DNA of 54,567 bases from positions 1-54,567 of IMG/VR virus record IMGVR_UViG_3300045141_000365, one strand, 5' to 3'. The first letter of the stretch is position 1; the number at the start of each line of letters is the position of its first letter. The DNA is from a virus. The position numbers and the translations under genes are program-made. The notes under the pieces were generated by a model that did not search any database, was not told the DNA's origin, and saw nothing but the letters and a program-made list of their open reading frames with translations. Positions 32,231 to 39,333 of this stretch are shown one piece after another.

Positions 32231-32373
32231 CCTTGTCCCACGCAATCCCCCACCACATGACCAAGGGCAGGCAATCAAAACGCCGTACAGGTCAAATGTG
32301 GAGGAAGAATTAAGCAACAAATGGCCAAAAGGGGCTTTACCAATGGGAAATGGGGGCTTAGGGTCAAAAGACC
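32231..32373. other. Noncoding or minigene-bearing gap
   Basis: No recognised gene. An 18-codon frame at 32257-32313 would encode the basic peptide MTKGRQSKRRTGQMWRKN. Another short frame opens at 32321 and overlaps the next gene. Neither has a convincing ribosome-binding site. Confidence 0.4.
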
Positions 32374-32673
32374 ATGTCAGGTCACGTTACGTCCGCAGAT
32401 ACCCCTTGCACCATCCGACCCGAACAAATGCGCCCAGGGCGTCACAGGGCACTAGCTCAAGCGCTTAGAATGCAGGAGGTTCTTTACTTGACGGTGCTGA
32501 GCGATGAGGCGAGTGGACAAGAGAAGGCTCAAGCAGCAAGGGCTTGGGAAGCATTGGAAGAACGCAAGCGCATCCTGCGTGGTAGACCCCTCCCAGGGAG
32601 CAAACGTCCAGCTCCTGATAAGCCTAAGCCCCACAAGGCCGCTGCCGTACCCTCATTCACAGAGGAGCCTTAA
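32374..32673 (+). CDS. Small basic helical protein
   Basis: Ninety-nine residues; an internal ATG at 32428 would give a more typical 81-residue product. The core 'RHRALAQALRMQEVLYLTVLSDEA ... AARAWEALEERKRILRG' is helical and basic, with a Pro/Lys tail. It could bind DNA. It lies just before the parS-bearing noncoding region. Confidence 0.65.
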   Translation: MSGHVTSADTPCTIRPEQMRPGRHRALAQALRMQEVLYLTVLSDEASGQEKAQAARAWEALEERKRILRGRPLPGSKRPAPDKPKPHKAAAVPSFTEEP

Positions 32674-32903
32674 GCCCACGTACCATCTACGCAGCTACAC
32701 GGGAAGGCTAAGGAATCTCTTGGTACAGGGCAACCGTCCCCACAGGCCCAGGGGGTGAGGGCGCGGGCGTGTTGGTGTTGGAGATGGGAGGACCCCGCCC
32801 CTTGTGTTTAAACGCTGATCCCTGCCGTCCCTTGTGTTTAAGGACCGATGCCTGAATCCTTGCGCCCTTCTGCGCTTAGCTTTTTGTGCACTTGGATCTT
32901 GTG
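32674..32903. other. Noncoding region upstream of parS
   Basis: No gene supported. It contains two 30-bp-spaced imperfect direct repeats (CCCTTGTGTTTAA at 32799-32811 and 32829-32841, each followed at the same distance by GAT-N-CCTG) and GC-rich stretches. Repeats plus a nearby palindrome resemble a partition, origin or control locus. Confidence 0.6.
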
Positions 32904-32919
32904 TGTTCCACGTGGAACA
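32904..32919. promoter_or_regulatory. Perfect parS-like palindrome
   Basis: TGTTCCACGTGGAACA is a perfect 16-bp palindrome fitting the bacterial chromosomal parS consensus TGTTNCACGTGNAACA bound by ParB. No ParA or ParB gene is seen in the genome, so host ParB is the likely ligand. Confidence 0.8.
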
Positions 32920-32980
32920 TTGGGCGCCGGAATGACGAAACCCCCCGTACCCCCTATCTGTATCTGTATCTGTATGCGAT

Positions 32981-33037
32981 TGTCTTGCATTTTGTCTGGA
33001 CATTTTGACAATGGTCCAAGACAGTATTGGACATGTC
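32981..33037. promoter_or_regulatory. Operator-like inverted half-sites before the 33033 gene
   Basis: TGTCTTG (32981-32987), TGTCTGGAC (32993-33001) and GTCCAAGACA (33014-33023) are related half-sites; the last two form an imperfect palindrome. GACATGTC at 33030-33037 covers the start codon. Probably the operator of the short regulatory operon. A hexamer repeat (TATCTG three times) lies just before it. Confidence 0.5.
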
Positions 33038-33218
33038 GGAAACCACTGATCGGTTGATGGAGAAGCTTGAGAAAGGGATGGATCATTACGCGGGTCTTTG
33101 CATGACTGCGTGTGGTCATGAAGAGAACCTGGTTAAGGTGGATAAGTTCAAGTTTAAGTTTTTATCCGGGATGGCCAGGGAACTTGACGAACTTGTGCGG
33201 AAAGCAGGTTTGCCATGA
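33033..33218 (+). CDS. Small helical protein
   Basis: Sixty-one residues ('ETTDRLMEKLEKGMDHYAGL', 'FKFKFLSGMARELDELVRKAG'). The stop overlaps the next start (ATGA), so it is coupled to the winged-helix gene. Not recognised. Confidence 0.68.
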   Translation: MSETTDRLMEKLEKGMDHYAGLCMTACGHEENLVKVDKFKFKFLSGMARELDELVRKAGLP

Positions 33219-33676
33219 GTGGGTTTTCATTGCTTTGGAGCAAGATCCTGGACTCCAGTTTGTGGGTTACGGGCAGCAAGGAGGACCGGCTGGTTTTTAT
33301 CACCTTGCTGGCGATGAAGGATTCCAACGGGATCATTCAGGCTTCGGTGGTGGGATTGGCCGATCGGGCCAAAGTGACACCGGCTGAATGCCGCATCGCC
33401 TTGAAGTTTCTGCTTTCTCCGGACCCTGATGACAGCAGCAAGGTGGAGGAGGGCAAACGAATACGGGTGGTTCCCGGGGGGTGGCAGATCGTGAACCATG
33501 ATCTCTACCGGTTTTCGACCGAAGCTAAACGGGAGTTCTGGAGACAGACCAAGGCAGATCAGCGGGAGAAGGAAAAGCTGGGTTTGGCCAGAAAGCACCG
33601 CTTGAAACAGCGTGGTGGCCCCACCCGGGCGGAGCGAAGTTTTGTGAGCAGGGTGGAAAACGAACCAGAACACTAA
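33215..33676 (+). CDS. Winged-helix DNA-binding protein
   Basis: One hundred and fifty-three residues. 'LWSKILDSSLWVTGSKEDRL' then 'FITLLAMKDSNGIIQASVVG' and 'LADRAKVTPAECRIALKFLL' match the N-terminal winged helix of phage replisome-organiser-like proteins. 'SPDPDDSSKVEEGKRIRVVP' and 'GGWQIVNHDLYR' complete the familiar pattern. A basic C-terminus follows. It could regulate transcription or replication; the neighbouring operator-like repeats and parS make both possible. Confidence 0.75.
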   Translation: MSGFSLLWSKILDSSLWVTGSKEDRLVFITLLAMKDSNGIIQASVVGLADRAKVTPAECRIALKFLLSPDPDDSSKVEEGKRIRVVPGGWQIVNHDLYRFSTEAKREFWRQTKADQREKEKLGLARKHRLKQRGGPTRAERSFVSRVENEPEH

Positions 33677-33682
33677 AGCTCT

Positions 33683-33997
33683 ATGCCTGTTCGGGATTGG
33701 GATAAGTTTCGTCGGCAACTTCGGGCCAAAGCGCCGGAATGGCATCCCACTAAACGGCCCAAGCGTCTCAAGCTGGTTCGGCAGGAAAAGCTTGGGACTC
33801 ATCAACGGTTGCTTAAGGTGACCCGGCCTGATGGCTTCTCAGCTACAGCGATTTGGTCTTATTGCAACCACCAGTGGATCTGCACCTCCTGTGACCCGGC
33901 ACTGAACTGGATGAAGCCCCTGTCTGCTGCCATGGCTGGAACCATTCTGAAGGAACGGATTTTTGATTACCGGTGGTTCAAGGCGACCCGTTCATAA
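33683..33997 (+). CDS. Basic protein with Cys pair
   Basis: One hundred and four residues, strongly basic at the start ('FRRQLRAKAPEWHPTKRPKR'), with 'CNHQWICTSCDP' in the middle. A nucleic-acid-binding role is plausible. Last gene of this short plus-strand unit; the next gene is convergent. Confidence 0.68.
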   Translation: MPVRDWDKFRRQLRAKAPEWHPTKRPKRLKLVRQEKLGTHQRLLKVTRPDGFSATAIWSYCNHQWICTSCDPALNWMKPLSAAMAGTILKERIFDYRWFKATRS

Positions 33998-34047
33998 CCG
34001 GCTCAAACCTCCCCGCCCAATAGCCCGCTCATTCCTTCTTCTCTTCG

Positions 34048-34251
34048 TTAAAAAACGCAATCGCATCCGTCAGCCTCTGGCGTAGTGTCACCAGCGCTAC
34101 CTCCCGGGGCATCCCCTCCGCCACCAAGGGCAGCCACCGAGACGCGCAGAAGTGTGGCCGCAGTGTGCCGGGCCGAAAGCTTGCCCTGGGCCACCAGATC
34201 CACCACTGACTTCTCCAGCGCCCTGACCAGCTTAAGTTCTGTCTTGCTCAT
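34048..34251 (-). CDS. Small helical protein
   Basis: Sixty-seven residues: 'SKTELKLVRALEKSVVDLVA' and 'LSARHTAATLLRVSVAALGG', then a Gly/Asp-rich tail. It overlaps the upstream stop by ATGA. Not recognised. Confidence 0.65.
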   Translation of the reverse strand: MSKTELKLVRALEKSVVDLVAQGKLSARHTAATLLRVSVAALGGGGDAPGGSAGDTTPEADGCDCVF

Positions 34252-34766
34252 TCAATCGTGGCTCTGTCAGCGCGAGCCAGCCAACCTGAGCGACTGTCGC
34301 CAAGACGAAGATCCATCTCTTTCTCGGATTCAGGGCGAAGGTGCAGGTCATTCACTAAACGCTCATACACACTTCGCCACCACAGGCTGATACGGGGATC
34401 GGGGTGCTTGTAACCCAGGATCTCAACTGCGTGCATGAAGTGCATTTGAAAATGATGGGGGATGGCGTCCGATTCGCGGAGGTACTGGTCAACGTGCTCG
34501 TTCATATACATCTCCCATGTTTCCATTTCCTTTGGCCTGCCAATAGATGGTCCTGTAAATGATCCACCGTTGTTCTCCCATGGATCAGTGAGAGCCCTGC
34601 CATCCATGGCGGATAAGAGTACGCACCGCCGATACCAGCGGAGCAGCATCTTGACAGCTCCATACTTCGGCACTCCGTCCGGTCCACGAATCGCCGTGAG
34701 CAAAACAGTTTGCTGCATCATGGGCAGGGCAAAGATCCATTCCTGAAGAACTGATTTAGGTGTCAT
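34248..34766 (-). CDS. Conserved phage protein of unknown function
   Basis: One hundred and seventy-two residues. 'LQEWIFALPMMQQTVLLTAI', 'RGPDGVPKYGAVKMLLRWYR' and 'HHFQMHFMHAVEILGYKHPD' with a terminal 'RLGDSRSGWLARADRATIE' form a pattern familiar from many Caudoviricetes genomes. No function is established. Coupled to both neighbours. Confidence 0.8.
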   Translation of the reverse strand: MTPKSVLQEWIFALPMMQQTVLLTAIRGPDGVPKYGAVKMLLRWYRRCVLLSAMDGRALTDPWENNGGSFTGPSIGRPKEMETWEMYMNEHVDQYLRESDAIPHHFQMHFMHAVEILGYKHPDPRISLWWRSVYERLVNDLHLRPESEKEMDLRLGDSRSGWLARADRATIE

Positions 34767-34939
34767 ATTTCGTAATCCAACACAGGTGGCTGCTCGTTAA
34801 AGAAACTCTCCTCCACTGTGTCACCTGTGGTGATCCGGTGAATGAAAGCAAACAGGATGGCCTGCACTAAACCGATGGGAAGCTTGTCCCAGCACTTCAC
34901 TTCTTCGCTGGCCACTCGGAATAAATGCTTGCGGCTCAT
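34763..34939 (-). CDS. Small hypothetical protein
   Basis: Fifty-eight residues from the ATG overlapping the stop of the membrane-protein gene. 'LPIGLVQAILFAFIHRITTGD' is amphipathic or hydrophobic. Function unknown; a longer upstream frame is discounted because the coupled start fits better. Confidence 0.62.
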   Translation of the reverse strand: MSRKHLFRVASEEVKCWDKLPIGLVQAILFAFIHRITTGDTVEESFFNEQPPVLDYEI

Positions 34940-35097
34940 TTTTTCAAACAATTGTAAATCAATACCGAATACGTAAATCCAACTGCTATGGTCCAACCCA
35001 ACCCAAACCAAAGCAGTCTTTCGTTTTTAACAATTAATCCAAATAGCAATAGGAGGATTGCTACCGGCATAGCCAACAGGTCAAATAATCGTTCCAT
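34936..35097 (-). CDS. 53-residue two-helix membrane protein
   Basis: ATG at 35097, with the stop overlapping the next ATG. Two hydrophobic helices ('LLAMPVAILLLLFGLIV' and 'WFGLGWTIAVGFTYSVLIY') are separated by 'KNERLL', with a basic end. Holin/antiholin-like size and topology, but far from the lysis cassette. Confidence 0.6.
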   Translation of the reverse strand: MERLFDLLAMPVAILLLLFGLIVKNERLLWFGLGWTIAVGFTYSVLIYNCLKK

Positions 35098-35241
35098 AAA
35101 TTAAATACGTGGAGGACCTGGCGCGGTCCTTCGTTAATCCCAGGCTGTTCGTGCACTATCGACTGCCGGACGTTTCCATCCCACTCCACGTAAATCTACA
35201 GGGGCCATCCGTGGCACCCTGGGCGCAGTACGCGCCAAAAT

Positions 35242-35442
35242 TCATTCAGAACACCTGGGCTTAATGACAACATGGATGTGGTCCCGGCCTGCTTCCAACT
35301 TCTTGCGGCATGACTCGCACATGTCGAATTCGCGCAAGTGCTGCGCTACACCATCTTTGTACATAAGGTAATCAACTTTTAAGATCTCTACTCTGACTGG
35401 AGGGATTTCCTCGCCACATAAATCACAGTGAATTGTCACCAT
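35242..35442 (-). CDS. Small zinc-finger protein
   Basis: Sixty-six residues with 'HCDLCGEEIPP' and 'FDMCESCRKKLE', two C-x2-C knuckles. AGGAG about ten bases before the ATG. Such proteins are common phage regulators; target unknown. Confidence 0.72.
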   Translation of the reverse strand: MVTIHCDLCGEEIPPVRVEILKVDYLMYKDGVAQHLREFDMCESCRKKLEAGRDHIHVVIKPRCSE

Positions 35443-35445
35443 GGT

Positions 35446-35697
35446 TTATTTCTCCTGGAGCGAGTGGGGCAGATCCTTCCGCACCTGCTCCACCATCTTC
35501 CAGAACTTTCCCACCTGCTCCCCTGTCAGCAGCACTGTTTCGTATCTGATGGTGGCTTCAATCGCCGTGGTGCCCGGGACTCGGCGCAAGACCAAAGGCA
35601 AGGGTGGTGACGGGATAAATCTGGTGAAGGGAATATCCTGGTATCCCGCACAGACATGAGGCTTTTCGTTAAATGATTTCTTGTTGTCGTTGCTCAT
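35446..35697 (-). CDS. Hypothetical protein
   Basis: Eighty-three residues. The C-terminal half is helical ('LLTGEQVGKFWKMVEQVRKDL'). The start overlaps the stop of the coiled-coil gene. Not recognised. Confidence 0.65.
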   Translation of the reverse strand: MSNDNKKSFNEKPHVCAGYQDIPFTRFIPSPPLPLVLRRVPGTTAIEATIRYETVLLTGEQVGKFWKMVEQVRKDLPHSLQEK

Positions 35698-36020
35698 TTC
35701 ACCACGCTCCGATCTGTCATAAAGGGCATCACTTCAGTACGCATCTGGGCCAGCTTCACCCTAAGCTTGGGCAGTCTCTTGGCCGTTAAGTTCTCAGCCT
35801 GTCGGCCCAGCGTGTCAGCTTTTTCCAGCGCTGACTTGCCATTGGAGCGCAGCAGCTCCGCTGAGCCCGGGTCCATGGCAGGATCGGCGGCCGCCTTGAT
35901 CCAGGCATTGCCTTCCTGCTTCAGCCGCTCCGCTTCCCAGATCTTGGCCTTGATCAATTCGCGCACATTGTCGATGTGCTTCAGGATCTGGGCCTCGCAG
36001 GAATAACGCTGCTGCTTCAC
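35694..36020 (-). CDS. Coiled-coil protein
   Basis: From the GTG overlapping the upstream stop (GTGA) the product has 108 residues: 'ILKHIDNVRELIKAKIWEAE' and 'ALEKADTLGRQAENLTAKRL' are long charged helices. The much longer open frame upstream is antisense to the double-HTH gene and is discounted. Function unknown. Confidence 0.68.
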   Translation of the reverse strand: MKQQRYSCEAQILKHIDNVRELIKAKIWEAERLKQEGNAWIKAAADPAMDPGSAELLRSNGKSALEKADTLGRQAENLTAKRLPKLRVKLAQMRTEVMPFMTDRSVVK

Positions 36021-36322
36021 GCTGCCTTTTTTCCTTGTGGTAAAAGCCCCAGGCGTTTTGCCTTGTTTCGGAAGCAGGCAATGGACATACCGTAAAGCGT
36101 GGCGCTCCTGGTGATATTTCCATGGGTGAGGCTGAGCAATTCCGCCATGCGGCTCTTTTCCCGGGCCAGCCATGGCCAGAGGCCGAATTCCATGGCCTTC
36201 TTTTTTACTTGCTCCCGGGAAACGCCCAGGGTTCGCGCTGTCTTCAGGATGTTGCCACGATTGGCCGCCAGCACTGACTCCAGTTTCTCTTTGGTTAAAC
36301 TCACAACCCCACTCTGCCACAT
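36017..36322 (-). CDS. Double Fis-type helix-turn-helix protein
   Basis: From ATG 36322 the product has 101 residues; a GTG at 36304 is an alternative. Two repeats, 'RGNILKTARTLGVSREQVKK' and 'HGNITRSATLYGMSIACFRN', are Fis/HTH_8-like units in tandem, so it probably binds DNA. It is read away from the 17-bp motif shared with 31661 and may be regulated through it or bind it. Confidence 0.72.
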   Translation of the reverse strand: MWQSGVVSLTKEKLESVLAANRGNILKTARTLGVSREQVKKKAMEFGLWPWLAREKSRMAELLSLTHGNITRSATLYGMSIACFRNKAKRLGLLPQGKKAA

Positions 36323-36328
36323 TGAGTC

Positions 36329-36356
36329 TTGACTTACAAGCAAAAACTACTAGTCT
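36329..36356 (+). promoter_or_regulatory. Promoter-like sequence covering the shared motif
   Basis: TTGACT (36329-36334), 16 bases, TAGTCT (36351-36356). The -35 is good, the -10 weak. It overlaps the 17-bp motif. Transcription would begin close to the GTG at 36364. Confidence 0.35.
36337..36353. promoter_or_regulatory. 17-bp intergenic motif, copy 2
   Basis: CAAGCAAAAACTACTAG is the exact reverse complement of 31661-31677 and again lies between divergent genes. It is next to a TTGACT hexamer; at 31661 the same order of motif then TTGACT is seen on the minus strand. Confidence 0.7.
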
Positions 36357-36363
36357 GGATTGC

Positions 36364-36648
36364 GTGCCCCGGACCATTGAACAACAGTCGCGCTTCCAAA
36401 AAGATCTCAAGGCGTTGCTCAACCGCTATTCCATGGAGAACGAGAGCGACACCCCGGACTACATACTGGCCACTTACCTTGCTCAATGCCTGGAAGCCTT
36501 TGAGTTTGCGGTGCGAACCCGGGAGGTTTGGTATGGGCGGCCCAAGCCCAGAAGAAAAGACAAGTGGAACCTCGCGCCACCAACGGAAATCGGTGATCCG
36601 TACAAAGTTCCGGATTCACCATCGCAACGAAAGGAAAGCAGCACATGA
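36364..36648 (+). CDS. Conserved phage protein of unknown function
   Basis: From GTG 36364 the product has 94 residues; ATG 36433 is an alternative. 'SDTPDYILATYLAQCLEAFE' followed by 'REVWYGR' is a pattern familiar from many tailed phages. No function is established. The stop overlaps the next start. Confidence 0.72.
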   Translation: MPRTIEQQSRFQKDLKALLNRYSMENESDTPDYILATYLAQCLEAFEFAVRTREVWYGRPKPRRKDKWNLAPPTEIGDPYKVPDSPSQRKESST

Positions 36649-37577
36649 AGAAATCGATTCAGGAATTCTGCAATTGGGTGAAGGCCCACCCTTACACCGC
36701 CTGCCTGTTCTCCGCCCTCACAGCCGCCCTGGCTGCTTGGGACGGAACCAGACCGTACTTGGTGGTTTCTGATTTATGGGCCTGGGCCATCCTGCTGGCG
36801 GGGGTGGCGCTTGTCATTTACATCGACACCTCGCGGCTGTTTCGCCTGCTCATGGTCTCGCTCACCATTGGCTCTCTTCTCTTCCAGCCCAAAGCTCGCG
36901 CCGTAGAACGTCAGCCCGCCGCAGCCGGAGCCATCGTGGCGATCGTGGTGGTGGTGGTGGGTGGCATCATTGTGTTCCGGGTCATTCGCTTTTGTGATCG
37001 TGTCTTTCCCCGTACTCCGCCAGCTCAGAACACGAACAACCCCCCTGAGTTTGCCTTTGGTCCCGCGCATAGCTACGCCATGGCCACCACCTGCACAACA
37101 TTCGGTTCCTGCTACACAGCCCCGAGCCTGTTGGCCGAAAACAATGATCCAACAGTGGTGGAGCTGTCTGGAGCCATTGAGGAAACGAGCCAGGGGACGC
37201 TCGCCTTCCGGATGCAGACAACGACAAAGCTCAATTCCACCAACGATACGGTGAGCCTGTCTGAATTCGAGCGGGGCATGGCTGAGTGGGGAGTGCGCTT
37301 TGGTTCCGCTGGTGAAGTGTTCTACGGTCTTGACGGCCAACCCAGCAGCCCGGATCTAGTACCCATCACGGCGCAACTCAATGGGTTCAACAGTGCCGTG
37401 AATGCCTGTGACCCAGCGTGGGAGCATCTACCAGTTGTGTTTGAGCGATCAGCGGACCTGCTGCATTGGGAGCCCATTCTGACGGTCACGGTCAACGTGG
37501 GGCAGCAGATCAGCTTCTCGGACGCCACCTACGAGGGGCAGATGTTCTACCGGGGGAGAACAGTGGTGGGGGATTGA
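36645..37577 (+). CDS. Multi-span membrane protein with exported domain
   Basis: Three hundred and ten residues. Hydrophobic segments lie near 18-35, 45-62, 66-83 and 92-112. The rest would be extracytoplasmic, ending in 'FERSADLLHWEPILTVTV' and 'YEGQMFYRGRTV'. That is a variant of the 'S.DL..W....FyR' module found at the end of many Verrucomicrobiota exported proteins. It may alter the host envelope. Coupled to the conserved small gene before it. Confidence 0.7.
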   Translation: MKKSIQEFCNWVKAHPYTACLFSALTAALAAWDGTRPYLVVSDLWAWAILLAGVALVIYIDTSRLFRLLMVSLTIGSLLFQPKARAVERQPAAAGAIVAIVVVVVGGIIVFRVIRFCDRVFPRTPPAQNTNNPPEFAFGPAHSYAMATTCTTFGSCYTAPSLLAENNDPTVVELSGAIEETSQGTLAFRMQTTTKLNSTNDTVSLSEFERGMAEWGVRFGSAGEVFYGLDGQPSSPDLVPITAQLNGFNSAVNACDPAWEHLPVVFERSADLLHWEPILTVTVNVGQQISFSDATYEGQMFYRGRTVVGD

Positions 37578-37578
37578 C

Positions 37579-37983
37579 TTGAAGCCGTCTGACTTTGAAC
37601 TCATCGCCCGAAAGCTCCCCATCAGTGAAGCCACCAGAAGGCGCAATCAGGCTGGTCCTGTGGGGCCACCTGCCACCGACGCGCAATCGCCTCAAAGGAG
37701 CGCACTGGAGCGTGTTCACCAGGGAGAAAAGGAGAGTGGCGATGGCAATGTCCAAAGCGATCAACCTTGTCGTTATAGAGTCGTCATTACGGTCTACTCA
37801 GTCAGGCCAGCCGATTGGGACGGATGGCACTGCAAGGAGATTCTCGATTGCGTCTGCAAAGCTGGTTTCATGGATGACGACGATTGGCGTATTTGCCCAA
37901 CAGGGACAGTCACCTCCCGTAAGGTTTGCACGAAAGAAGAGGAAAGGACTGTCGTAGAGGTGATTCCGATATGGGAACCTTGA
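37579..37983 (+). pseudogene. RusA-like Holliday-junction resolvase split between two frames
   Basis: The conserved N-terminal half ('LVLWGHLPPTRNRLKGAHWS', 'REKRRVAMAMSKAIN') is read in the 37595 frame. The C-terminal half ('RYRVVITVYSVRPADWDGWH', 'EILDCVCKAGFMDDDDW') is read in the 37579 frame. The switch needs a -1 shift near 37765-37790. The catalytic acids of RusA (Asp70/72 in DLDN and Asp91) correspond to 'DWD' and 'MDDDD', so the domain looks intact apart from the frame. No canonical slippery heptamer is seen. It is a mutation, an assembly error or an unusual frameshift. It ends inside the start of HEG 5. Confidence 0.7.
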
Positions 37984-38639
37984 TTAATTTAACTGGGAAA
38001 AGATTCGGCAGATGGGAGGTGCTGGGGCGCGGCACATTTGTTGGTGCGATTCTTTGGAATTGCAAATGTGATTGTGGAGTTGAGGCGCTTGTTCCTGGAC
38101 CTTCATTGAGAGATGGGGAAAGCAGATCGTGCGGGTGCCTTCAGCGAGAGCTAACCTCCAAGAGAAGCAAACTTCAAAAACCTCGGCCGGTATCGCGCAG
38201 AGCCTCGGAGTTTTGGAGCAAGGTGTCCAAGAAGTACGTTGGCGGAAATTGCTGGATATGGACGGGGCTTAAAAACAACATGGGCTACGGTCGGTTTCAT
38301 TACAATACCAAGGCAATACTGGCTCATCGCTTTTCGTGGTTTCTCCATACTGGCAAAATGCCATCTAAATTCGTGCTTCATAAATGTGATACGCCGCTTT
38401 GTGTGAACCCGTGTCATTTATTTGAAGGCACAGCCATGGACAACACTCATGACAAAATGGCTAAGGGGAGACAGCCTAAAACTTTACCCGGGGCCTGCAA
38501 GACCAATGACAACATGGTGCGCTTGCTTCGCAGGCTGTGGGTGCCTTATAAAGTGTCCATGGCAACACTTGCTCAACAGTTCAACCTCAATGTCTCAACA
38601 GTGGAAAGCGCTATCTATAAGCGAAAGGGAGTGATTTAA
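37971..38639 (+). CDS. HNH homing endonuclease (HEG 5)
   Basis: From ATG 37971 the product has 222 residues. The N-terminal zinc module ('LTGKRFGRWEVLGRG ... CKCDCG ... SCGCLQRE') matches that of HEG 1. The HNH domain ('CWIWTGLKNNMGYGRF', 'VLHKCDTPLCVNPCHLFEGT') matches HEG 3. A helix-turn-helix end follows. It therefore looks like a domain recombinant of the other two types. It overlaps the end of the RusA-like gene by 13 bases. Confidence 0.9.
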   Translation: MGTLINLTGKRFGRWEVLGRGTFVGAILWNCKCDCGVEALVPGPSLRDGESRSCGCLQRELTSKRSKLQKPRPVSRRASEFWSKVSKKYVGGNCWIWTGLKNNMGYGRFHYNTKAILAHRFSWFLHTGKMPSKFVLHKCDTPLCVNPCHLFEGTAMDNTHDKMAKGRQPKTLPGACKTNDNMVRLLRRLWVPYKVSMATLAQQFNLNVSTVESAIYKRKGVI

Positions 38640-38640
38640 A

Positions 38641-39333
38641 GTGAGAATGAAATCTCGCACTGATTTTCCGCCCGGCCAGTGGTGCTACCTCCAGCCACAA
38701 ACTGGATGGAATGCTATTCCAGGATCATTTGATGCCGTGGTGCGTCAAGTCATCGGGCACCGGGCCGGAAATCGCGCCATTACCAAACAATACAATTTGC
38801 CCACTGATTACGAAGCAGTTGGAAATGAAGTAGACGAGTTTAACGCCTTGCGATGTGTAGCCGCTGGCTGGAACAACTTTGTGATCGAGGCTCCCCCACC
38901 GTCTTTTCGAGCGCCCACACCGTTCAAGCGCCTGTCAAACGCTGTTGTGGGAGGTAGCCGCAGAATTGTGGCAGGAGTCAAGGCAATCGCGCTTTGGCTG
39001 GGAGACGGACTGAAACCGGTGTCACAGGAGCTGGCAGAGCGGAGGGCTGCTGTTTGCGCCGTGTGCCCAGCCAATGTAGATCCGAACTTCGTAGAAAAAC
39101 TTTCAGCAGTGGGTGCGGCGGAAGTCAAAACCATGATGGCCATCAAGCATGATCTTACCTTGAAAACGCCTCACGATGACAAACTTTACAGTTGCCGTGC
39201 GTGCGGGTGCTGGAACCCATTGTCTGTGTGGTGCAAGCTCGACCATATCACTGCTACGATGTCACCAGAGGTTCGATCCAAGTTGGACCCAAGTTGCTGG
39301 AAAACCGCTGAGCTTAGACCGCAAGACGAATGA
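38641..39333 (+). CDS. Conserved cysteine-motif protein of the glycan region
   Basis: Two hundred and thirty residues from GTG 38641 (ATG 38647 possible). 'RRAAVCAVCPANVDPNF' and 'YSCRACGCWNPLSVWCKLDH ... LDPSCW' carry eight or so metal-type cysteines. This protein class is often found beside glycosyltransferase genes in phages, as it is here, but its function is unknown. The C-terminal codons (AELRPQDE) resemble those ending the following HNH gene (AKLKAQTQ). Confidence 0.75.
   Translation: MRMKSRTDFPPGQWCYLQPQTGWNAIPGSFDAVVRQVIGHRAGNRAITKQYNLPTDYEAVGNEVDEFNALRCVAAGWNNFVIEAPPPSFRAPTPFKRLSNAVVGGSRRIVAGVKAIALWLGDGLKPVSQELAERRAAVCAVCPANVDPNFVEKLSAVGAAEVKTMMAIKHDLTLKTPHDDKLYSCRACGCWNPLSVWCKLDHITATMSPEVRSKLDPSCWKTAELRPQDE

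Noticed and set aside
32695-33003. Minus-strand frame across the parS region
   Set aside because: Its repeats (SLNTRDGRD, RLNTRGG) are just the DNA direct repeats translated; no start signal or partner genes.
35098-35241. Possible methyltransferase remnant (minus strand 'LNEFWRVLRPG' followed by a stop)
   Set aside because: Only about a dozen residues resemble the post-motif of SAM methyltransferases; too short to claim a pseudogene.
35694-36422. 242-codon minus-strand frame
   Set aside because: Only the last 108 codons, from a coupled GTG at 36020, look like protein; the rest is antisense or out of frame with the double-HTH gene.
37741-37800. Canonical programmed -1 frameshift in the RusA-like gene
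   Set aside because: No X-XXY-YYZ slippery heptamer in the needed frame where the homology switches.
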